DNA from: Laspinema olomoucense D3b
GTDB lineage: Bacteria > Cyanobacteriota > Cyanobacteriia > Cyanobacteriales > Laspinemataceae
NCBI RefSeq assembly: GCF_025370785.1
Contig: NZ_JAMXFA010000049.1
Span: forward strand, 1 to 46,490
DNA length: 46,490 nt
Direction of reading: 5' to 3'
Part shown: positions 1 through 5,787 of the stretch, in pieces
Layout of the letters: every line of letters starts with the position of its first letter
How positions within the stretch are numbered: the stretch's first letter is position 1
Made by a program: the position numbers and the translations under genes
The notes under the pieces: generated by a model
What the model was told of the DNA's origin: nothing
Databases searched by the model: none
What the model saw: the letters and a program-made list of their open reading frames with translations, nothing else

Positions 1-243
1 TTGTCCTTTGTCCTTTGTCCTTTGTCCTTTGTCCTTTGTCCTTTGTCCTTTGTCCTTTGTCCTTTGTCCTTTGTCCTTTGTCCTTTGTCCTTTGTCCTTT
101 GTCCTTTGTCCTTTGTCCTTTGTCCTTTGTCCTTTGTCCTTTGTCCTTTGTCCTTTGTCCTTTGTCCTTTGTCTTATGTCTTATGTCTTATGTCTTATGT
201 CTTATGTCTTATGTCTTATGTCTTATGTCTTATGTCTTATGTC
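1..243. repeat. Heptanucleotide tandem repeat array (STRR-like)
   Basis: Two adjacent heptamer families are seen. TTTGTCC runs from the window edge to about 173, with 23 full units plus partial ones. It then switches cleanly to TTATGTC for 10 units (174-243). The two units differ only at two positions, so one probably arose from the other. Because 7 is not a multiple of 3, all three frames stay open and give spurious Ser-Phe-Val-Leu-Cys-Pro-Leu-type ORFs. Short tandemly repeated heptamers (STRR) are a known feature of filamentous cyanobacterial genomes. The array continues to the left edge, so its full length is not known. Confidence 0.95.
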
Positions 244-288
244 CTGATTATTCAGGAATCCAAATGACAAAGGACAAAGGACAAATGA
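243..288. repeat. Fold-back flank of the heptamer array
   Basis: Directly after the array lies a small palindrome (CCTGA/TCAGG arms at 243-247 and 252-256). It is followed by heptamers in the opposite orientation (TGACAAA, GGACAAA, GGACAAA at 265-285). The inverted units can pair with the last TTTGTCC-type units and form a long fold-back. It lies just downstream of the gp25-like gene, so it could act as a processing or termination structure for that transcript; this is inference. Confidence 0.6.
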
Positions 289-293
289 CCCCT

Positions 294-710
294 TTAAGAT
301 GACGGCATTAAATAAAACGGATAGACCATGCTACGCGACTCGTAACTGTCTGTAAGACGATATTCAATCCGAACCTCAACCCGACCTCGAACCGGATCCG
401 GTTCGGTGTAAATTCCCTCAATGATAATCCTCGGTTCCCACAATTCCAGAGCCTCTTCAATGTAGACTCGGATGAGTAAAAGGGTTTGAGTATTCATCGG
501 CGCAAACACCAACTCCGACAGGCGCGACCCAAAATTGGGGCGGTAAACGCGCTCTCCGAATTTGGTATTGAGGATAATCCGAATGGATTCCTCCACATTG
601 CGAACATCGGAACTCAGTTGCATTTTGCCCTGGACATTGATCCGTAACGGAAATGAACATCCCGTTCCGATGTAATCCCGAGGCGGTTGGGGGTTGTAAT
701 CGTTTGCCAT
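294..710 (-). CDS. gp25/GPW-family baseplate wedge protein of a contractile injection system
   Basis: The 138-aa protein matches the gp25-like baseplate family (T4 gp25, Afp9/Pvc9 in eCIS) in length and motif pattern. The N-terminal third has the 'FPLRIN..G' strand, followed by 'EESIRIILNT' and the hallmark 'FGERVYRPNFGSRL' segment at residues 51-64, then 'LVFAP'. These proteins sit in the inner baseplate around the spike and help nucleate sheath assembly. The gene follows the PAAR gene on the same strand with a 136-bp gap holding two palindromes. A clear Shine-Dalgarno is not visible. It is the last eCIS gene before the heptamer array and the window edge, so further baseplate genes may lie to the left. 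Confidence 0.9.
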   Translation of the reverse strand: MANDYNPQPPRDYIGTGCSFPLRINVQGKMQLSSDVRNVEESIRIILNTKFGERVYRPNFGSRLSELVFAPMNTQTLLLIRVYIEEALELWEPRIIIEGIYTEPDPVRGRVEVRIEYRLTDSYESRSMVYPFYLMPSS

Positions 711-726
711 GAAACAGTGAGTCCAC

Positions 727-755
727 AGACTTTAGTCGCTAGTTTACTAAAGTCT
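727..755. repeat. Palindromic repeat between PAAR and gp25 genes
   Basis: Perfect 10-bp arms AGACTTTAGT (727-736) and ACTAAAGTCT (746-755) enclose a 9-nt loop. Palindromes of this AGACTTTAGT...ACTAAAGTCT type are a common dispersed repeat in cyanobacterial intergenic regions. It lies inside the eCIS transcription unit and there is no T-run, so a terminator role is not supported. Confidence 0.6.
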
Positions 756-811
756 ACAGACTTAGGAATATTCGCCAAAAGTCGAGTCTAAAGGAATTGT
801 AGCCACTCTGT

Positions 812-841
812 GAACGCTGACTCCTTCAGGGGTCAGCGTTC
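812..841 (-). promoter_or_regulatory. Stem-loop just downstream of the PAAR gene
   Basis: Inverted arms GAACGCTGAC (812-821) and GTCAGCGTTC (832-841) begin 6 bp after the PAAR stop codon in the direction of transcription. No U-run follows. It may be an mRNA 3'-end stabiliser or attenuator between PAAR and gp25; function is inferred only from position. Confidence 0.45.
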
Positions 842-846
842 CTAAT

Positions 847-1146
847 TTACGGAGGCCCAACCAACACCGTCACCCCGGTGGCAACCACAGGTAACGCCAA
901 GGGAACTGGAATCGGTGCCGGGACACTCATCCCTACGGCCATTGTCATCATGTGAGCTACGGGACGGCCCATTGCCAACACCGTCACGGAAGCTGGCATC
1001 ACCAAGGTCCCGGCTGCCATCGGGGCACCGGCAACCGCATCCCCCATACAAGCAATGGGACGACCCATCACTAAAACCGTGGGTGCTCCGGGTCCTATAA
1101 TCGGACTCCCCCCCGCTACATCTCCTAATACTGCTACCGGAAACAT
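847..1146 (-). CDS. PAAR-domain spike-tip protein
   Basis: The 99-aa, Gly/Pro/Ala/Val-rich protein has the regular short beta-turn pattern of PAAR proteins ('GSPIIGPGAP', 'MGRPIACMGDAV', 'MGRPVAHM'). His and Cys residues in the repeated 'MGRP.A.M' motifs fit metal binding at the cone tip. In eCIS and T6SS the PAAR protein caps the VgrG-like trimer and pierces the target membrane (Afp10 role). The start is supported by AGAGGAAAATT-ATG. It lies 96 bp after the VgrG-like gene, as expected for a spike-tip pair. There is no C-terminal toxin extension, so it is a bare tip. Confidence 0.88.
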   Translation of the reverse strand: MFPVAVLGDVAGGSPIIGPGAPTVLVMGRPIACMGDAVAGAPMAAGTLVMPASVTVLAMGRPVAHMMTMAVGMSVPAPIPVPLALPVVATGVTVLVGPP

Positions 1147-1242
1147 AATTTTCCTCTGATTATGGCCTGGATCATTTAGCCCCCATTTTTAACGGCCTCA
1201 CCAGGGACTGACCATTAGCCATAAGTCGCATTCTCGGATATC

Positions 1243-3402
1243 TCAACAGTTGAGACGAATCAGGGGTGCTAAAATCCCTGCACTGGCACCGGCAGTCACT
1301 TGGAATGCAGCACCGGCGGTAATACTCGCGGCACCCCCACTGGTGAAACTCACCGAACCCGCTGCCTGTCCACTTAAGGACCCGCCCGCTTGCAGACCCA
1401 AGGAACCCCCCGCTTGAGCGGTCAGGGAGGCCCCGGCTTTAATCCCCACCTGTGCCGCCGATTGCACATTAACTTGTGTTGCGCCACTAATCTCAACTTT
1501 AAGTGGGGATTTAATCTCGACTCCGGTTTTTCCCAAAACGTCCACTTTCAGGGCATCAATTTTAATCCCCGAATTGGATATTTCAATACTATTCGGGCCA
1601 ACTTTCAGCAGGATTTTAGTCATTCCTGTGACTTGAATTTCCCCGGCATCGACTTTGAGGGTGCGGGTTTTTCCCGAACTCCCCGTTTTCACGTTCATGT
1701 CCCCGACGGAGGTCACATCTATCTTTTTACTGCCATTATCATCCATTAAGACGGTATGCCCGCCATTGGTTTTGGCTTCCAGTTTCTTTTTTTTATCATC
1801 TAACAGCAGGTAATGCGCCCCGCTGGTTTTCATTTCTATTTTTTTGTCTGTATCATTCAGATGCAGTTTATGTTTATCTCCGTCAACGGTCTCAATATAA
1901 ATCCCTTTTTTACTGCTGCCTTTATCTTCTTCTACAAATTGCAATTTATGGCCGAGGCGAGTTTTAATTGTTCTGAGACGCACTTTTCCACCGACGACGG
2001 ATTCGGCCACTTTTTCTGGGGGTTTATCTTTGCCATTCCACACGCCCCCGATGATATAAGGTCGATGAATATCTCCATGTTCAAAGGCTACCAGCACTTC
2101 ATCATTAACTTCTGGCAAGCAGTCAAATCCGCGATTGAGTCCGGCCCCGATCGCCACTACCCGGGCCCAGTTACTTTCATGCTCTTCCGTCAGGGTGGGA
2201 AATTTCACCCGCACTCGTCCTAATCCGTCGGGGTCGTTATTATTAGATACTACTCCCACCATCATGGTTTGTCCCGGTTCGAGTCGGCTTTCCGGTGCAA
2301 CGGTGGTGGAAATATCATCCGATCGCAACCCTCGAACACTAAATTCTGTGGTGTAAATCCCCTGTTGATAAAGGTGGCGGGCTTCGGTAATATAGTATTT
2401 TCCGCTATATTTTCCCATGTCGGCAAATTGGACAACTTTGCCGGTGCGGATATCTGGATTTCCTTCGGCTACGCCATCCGCTTGAACGAATTCTCCGCCT
2501 AATTCATTACATAAAGATTGGGCGATCGTATCAGCTTCTTTATTACTAAAAACAGGTTTATCCACGACTATCATGGTAGCTTTCGCGGGTTGCCCATTGA
2601 ATGCAGAACTGGTTTTTTCACCCTCTTGATAGTCGGTTTTCGTTAAGACTGTAGCCGAATTAGCCTTGGAAACAATCGGCTTTTTTAGTTTATAATCCCA
2701 CCCGCGCACCTCCACGGCGCTCACTTGTTCGGTACTGGAAACTCGCACTCGAAAACTATGGATATCCTGTAACCATTTTAACTCTAAAGTGCTGCCTGCT
2801 TTGGGTTTTCTAAAATTAAGTTTTCCATCCTGAACAAACAGTTCAAATCCATTGCGGGTTGCTCGTTCCCGCAAAAATTCCATGTTGGTTTGGTTCTCTT
2901 GAAACACATAATCATGGGGAGAACCACTGGAATCAACAGTACCACTGGAAATTCCCACTTCCTTAATCACTTTTTTAAGGATATCGGTATCGCTCATATT
3001 TTGAAAGGACCGATTATATCTCCCGCGATGCAGCCGATGTCCGACGTCATAGCCTCGAATCAGCATGGTAGCTTCCGAGGTTTGGGTAAAGCTACATTCA
3101 ATGGAGGTAATCTCTCCTTTAAACAGGTTGGCAGTGGTTTGACCTTTGGAAAATTCCGGCGCTTCCGTGGTACTGGAACTAAACCCAATTTCGATGGGTT
3201 TACCAATGGCAAATAATTTTTCATGTCCCCAGGGTTTTCCGATCCCGGGAAAATAGTCATTGTTAATCATCAGGGTAAACATTCCCGGCTGATGAAGGCT
3301 TTCCTCTACGGAAATTTCTATAATATCTGCCCTTAATTTTTCCGATGCCTCGGTTCCATCTATTGTTAAGCTAGGTTGAGCTAAATAAGAGATTGCTGTC
3401 AT
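1243..3402 (-). CDS. VgrG-like spike/hub protein (Afp8-like)
   Basis: The 719-aa protein has the layout of eCIS VgrG-like spikes. The N-terminal gp27/GPD-like hub spans about residues 1-355 (for example 'GEITSIECSF', 'TRNGFELFVQDGKLNFRKP'). A gp5-type OB fold follows from about 375 ('DPDGLGRVRVKFPTL', 'EVLVAFEHGDIHRPYIIGGVWNG'). The C-terminal beta-prism is rich in repeats ('GSLGLQAGGSLSGQAAGSV'). It forms the trimeric hub between tube and PAAR tip. The start has AGGA about 5 nt upstream. The end is a short 'APLIRLN' segment with no added effector domain. It follows the CIS-tube gene after a 358-bp gap filled by a nonamer array. Confidence 0.92.
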   Translation of the reverse strand: MTAISYLAQPSLTIDGTEASEKLRADIIEISVEESLHQPGMFTLMINNDYFPGIGKPWGHEKLFAIGKPIEIGFSSSTTEAPEFSKGQTTANLFKGEITSIECSFTQTSEATMLIRGYDVGHRLHRGRYNRSFQNMSDTDILKKVIKEVGISSGTVDSSGSPHDYVFQENQTNMEFLRERATRNGFELFVQDGKLNFRKPKAGSTLELKWLQDIHSFRVRVSSTEQVSAVEVRGWDYKLKKPIVSKANSATVLTKTDYQEGEKTSSAFNGQPAKATMIVVDKPVFSNKEADTIAQSLCNELGGEFVQADGVAEGNPDIRTGKVVQFADMGKYSGKYYITEARHLYQQGIYTTEFSVRGLRSDDISTTVAPESRLEPGQTMMVGVVSNNNDPDGLGRVRVKFPTLTEEHESNWARVVAIGAGLNRGFDCLPEVNDEVLVAFEHGDIHRPYIIGGVWNGKDKPPEKVAESVVGGKVRLRTIKTRLGHKLQFVEEDKGSSKKGIYIETVDGDKHKLHLNDTDKKIEMKTSGAHYLLLDDKKKKLEAKTNGGHTVLMDDNGSKKIDVTSVGDMNVKTGSSGKTRTLKVDAGEIQVTGMTKILLKVGPNSIEISNSGIKIDALKVDVLGKTGVEIKSPLKVEISGATQVNVQSAAQVGIKAGASLTAQAGGSLGLQAGGSLSGQAAGSVSFTSGGAASITAGAAFQVTAGASAGILAPLIRLNC

Positions 3403-3487
3403 GGTTCCTAATGTAGATTTGGTATAAATTTCTGATGATAATTAAGCAATGAAAAGTCATCTTGAGTTCTAATCAACCCCAATTAAA

Positions 3488-3760
3488 TCTCCCCCATCCT
3501 CCCCATCTCCCCCATCTCCCCCATCTTCCCCATCTTCCCCATCCTCCCCATCTCCCCCATCCTCCCCATCTCCCCCATCCTCCCCATCTCCCCCATCCTC
3601 CCCATCTCCCCCATCTCCCCCATCTTCCCCATCTCCCCCATCTCCCCCATCTCCCCCATCTTCCCCATCCTCCCCATCTCCCCCATCTCCCCCATCTCCC
3701 CCATCTCCCCATCTCCCCCATCTCCCCATCTCCCCCATCTCCCCCATCTCCCCCATCTCC
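3488..3760. repeat. Nonamer minisatellite (CCCCATCTC-type), G-rich on the transcribed strand
   Basis: About 30 copies of a 9-bp unit (variants CCCCATCTC, CCCCATCCT, CCCCATCTT) fill nearly the whole gap between the CIS-tube stop codon (3761) and the VgrG start (3402). One unit equals three codons, so long low-complexity frames appear on both strands; they are not credible proteins. The eCIS genes read on the minus strand, so the mRNA here is a run of GGGGGAGAT-type units, with G-tracts of four to five separated by short loops. That pattern is compatible with RNA G-quadruplexes upstream of the spike start codon. Confidence 0.95.
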
Positions 3761-4240
3761 CTACTTCCCAGTTGCTTTTGCTTTATCCACTTCCGTGAGG
3801 GTCAAATCGACTCGCGCTTGCACGGGGGTTCCATCGGGTAAAAAGCGGGTTAATCGATAGCTGAGTCGGGTGACGAAACAGCGCATATATTGTTGTTGTC
3901 CCCAGGCAAAAATATAGGTGGGAGGACGTTTTTTTGCGCCCGATCCTTTGGTGGCAAAACTGACAGCTTGTTTGAGAAGATTGATAGAGGGTAGGATGCT
4001 GGTGCCGGTTTCGTAGGTATCAAAGATGATGTTACTAATGGTGAGGGTGCAGGGTTCGGGATGGGCAAAACTGACTTTGGATAATCCGGAACTGGTTCGC
4101 GCACCTCGACTGGGATTGATGCTAACGGATTGATCGAATACCAGTTCGGTGGGGTTGAACATGAATTCGATGGTGTCACTTTCTTGGGAAATCAATTTAG
4201 CTTTTTCCAGTTTCCCTGATGCAACGTTGTTACCTGGCAT
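3761..4240 (-). CDS. CIS tube/Afp7-like adaptor protein (no LysM domain)
   Basis: The 159-aa protein carries the diagnostic N-terminal strand 'FMFNPTEL' (residues 26-33), typical of the CIS tube family that joins the inner tube to the spike hub. Later elements 'LTISNIIFDTYETG' and 'RLTRFLPDGTPVQARVDLTLTE' fit the same fold. Many relatives carry a C-terminal LysM domain; this protein ends right after the fold ('DKAKATGK'), so LysM is absent. The start has AGGA upstream. It lies between the unknown 271-aa gene (30-bp gap) and the VgrG gene, the usual tube-adaptor-spike order. Confidence 0.9.
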   Translation of the reverse strand: MPGNNVASGKLEKAKLISQESDTIEFMFNPTELVFDQSVSINPSRGARTSSGLSKVSFAHPEPCTLTISNIIFDTYETGTSILPSINLLKQAVSFATKGSGAKKRPPTYIFAWGQQQYMRCFVTRLSYRLTRFLPDGTPVQARVDLTLTEVDKAKATGK

Positions 4241-4270
4241 GGCGGTTTTTCCTCATGGTTAAGTCTGAAT

Positions 4271-5086
4271 TTACCAGGGCGATCGCCGAGAATAGCGACC
4301 CCCATTTCGTTCGCGCTCAATTGTTAGGCGCTGTTTAACCAAATCGTAAACTTTTCGCGCTAAAATCTCTAGGTCTTCCGGTTCCGGTGTGGGTCCATAT
4401 CCCGGGGCGGTGATGGTGACTTCTCGACTTCTAGGATCGGAATAGTCGGGAGGATTTTGGACGGGGACGGGGGAGCGATCGCGGTTGGGTTCTGGGGGGT
4501 TATCTCGTTGTACTCCCCAGGGCGTTAACACAAATTCCCCTTCGGTATCGATTTCGGCGGTTTGGGTGAGTAAGTCTTCCAGATTCGCCCAAGCGGTTGG
4601 CATCGACTCGGTTGTAGTAGCAATTCCCAGATCCAGGGGAGGAGTCGCGAATGGGGTTAAGGCGGACAATTCAGCAAAATTCGGGGAAATTTCTTCTACC
4701 GAGAGGGTAAGAGGGAGTTGAAAAGATGGGTTAGCAGATAGGGTAAGTTGGGTTTGCCGATCGCCGATGGAATGCCACTGTCCCAGCGGTTGTCCCCCTC
4801 GGGTGGCGATCGCAATTCCCCTGAGTTCCTGAATCTCTTCTCGGGGTTCCTCCTGAAATTGCTCCCGTTCCTCAACCGTTTCCTCGTGACTGGATGCGAT
4901 CGCCGGTTCTAACTCAAAACTCGTTAAAGTTTTCCTAGCAATCGGGGTTAAAAATTGAGGTTTAAAGGGTTTTTGTCCCAGGGGTTGATGGGGCAAAAAA
5001 GGCTTGTTAATTCCCAGGGGTTTCAACGCCGCCACACGACTGCGATCGCCCGGTTCCTCCCCATAATTCTCCACAGTTTCTACCAT
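4271..5086 (-). CDS. Unrecognised protein in the eCIS operon
   Basis: The 271-aa protein occupies the slot between tube and tube-adaptor genes, where Afp-type clusters place Afp6. I do not recognise a family for most of it. The first 220 residues look poorly ordered and Pro/Glu-rich ('EETVEEREQFQEEPREEIQ', 'DNPPEPNRDRSPVPVQNPP'). The last 40 residues form a charged helix ('EDLEILARKVYDLVKQRL', 'ERERNGGRYS'), a pattern I associate with C-termini of eCIS accessory proteins. It starts 10 bp after the tube stop codon and ends 30 bp before the adaptor gene, so cotranscription is very likely. A linker or chaperone role is only a guess. Confidence 0.75.
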   Translation of the reverse strand: MVETVENYGEEPGDRSRVAALKPLGINKPFLPHQPLGQKPFKPQFLTPIARKTLTSFELEPAIASSHEETVEEREQFQEEPREEIQELRGIAIATRGGQPLGQWHSIGDRQTQLTLSANPSFQLPLTLSVEEISPNFAELSALTPFATPPLDLGIATTTESMPTAWANLEDLLTQTAEIDTEGEFVLTPWGVQRDNPPEPNRDRSPVPVQNPPDYSDPRSREVTITAPGYGPTPEPEDLEILARKVYDLVKQRLTIERERNGGRYSRRSPW

Positions 5087-5096
5087 AATTTAACCC

Positions 5097-5657
5097 CTAG
5101 ATAAAGAACCCACCGGCACCCCTGCCACTCTGGTGAATCTTGCCACCACCGCCGAGAGCATTGCCACCGGAGTTGCTATTCACCTCAACATTTAACCCTT
5201 CATAAGCCAAAGATAACTCTTCAATGGCTACCGTTGCCGCATCTGCCCTTAATGCTGGTGCTCTCCAGGCGACGGGAACTGCCCCAATTAGAGTCCAACA
5301 CTGAATCGTTTCTCCCGCTGGATTAAACAGTAAAATATTAATATTCCGACGCTGGGGACTCCCGGCACTATCCGGGCTAATTTTAGTCAGCATTCGCGAT
5401 GCCCAGCCCCAAAATGCGGCATCATTGGTTAGTCCTCGTTTGAGGGTAACTTCTGAAAATTGGGTATTTCCCAGGATGATTCGCTGTTGGTTGTTGACTC
5501 CCCCTTCAAAATAGGTGTCATAGTTCACCGTAACGCTCAAGCCCGAACATTCGCTAAAACAAGCGGCGATGGAGTTGCTTTCCTGCATCTCCACATAAAA
5601 GCGATTTGCCGTAATATAATTCAGTCCGTGGGTTTCCGGCTGATTTTGTTTCGTCAT
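5097..5657 (-). CDS. Inner tube protein of the contractile injection system (T4 gp19-like)
   Basis: The protein matches the phage tail-tube gp19 family (Afp1/Afp5 type). It has 'NRFYVEMQESNSIAACFSEC', 'SGLSV', 'YFEGGVNNQQRIILGN' and 'VTLKRGLTNDAAFWGW' in the expected order, then the late 'AWRAPALRADAATVAIEEL' segment. It polymerises into the inner tube that is fired through the sheath. The frame is open to 5702, but I prefer the ATG at 5657 (186 aa), which has AGGGGAG nine bases upstream and gives a normal N-terminus. The C-terminus is Gly/Ser-rich ('GGNALGGGGK'). Only one tube paralogue is present, and no sheath gene sits upstream as would be usual. Confidence 0.92.
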   Translation of the reverse strand: MTKQNQPETHGLNYITANRFYVEMQESNSIAACFSECSGLSVTVNYDTYFEGGVNNQQRIILGNTQFSEVTLKRGLTNDAAFWGWASRMLTKISPDSAGSPQRRNINILLFNPAGETIQCWTLIGAVPVAWRAPALRADAATVAIEELSLAYEGLNVEVNSNSGGNALGGGGKIHQSGRGAGGFFI

Positions 5658-5787
5658 GAATAATGACTCCCCTTGGATTGGGTGACGCATTGAGGCCCCC
5701 AAACTATAGCTTAGTTTAGGTTTTTTGGAGTGTTGTGGATACTAGACAAAGGTCGAACTTGACCCCTTTTCCCTGGACTGATTTGGA

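Noticed and set aside
1-302. Overlapping open frames encoding Ser-Phe-Val-Leu-Cys-Pro-Leu repeats
   Set aside because: They are produced by a 7-bp repeat that lacks stop codons in all frames; no start signal and no protein-like composition.
3488-3760. CRISPR array
   Set aside because: Units are 9 bp and directly adjacent; there are no spacers and no cas genes.
3462-3860. Pro-His-Leu, Gly-Glu-Met, Gly-Arg-Trp and Gly-Asp-Glu repeat frames
   Set aside because: All come from the 9-bp array read in different frames and strands; they do not correspond to a credible protein.
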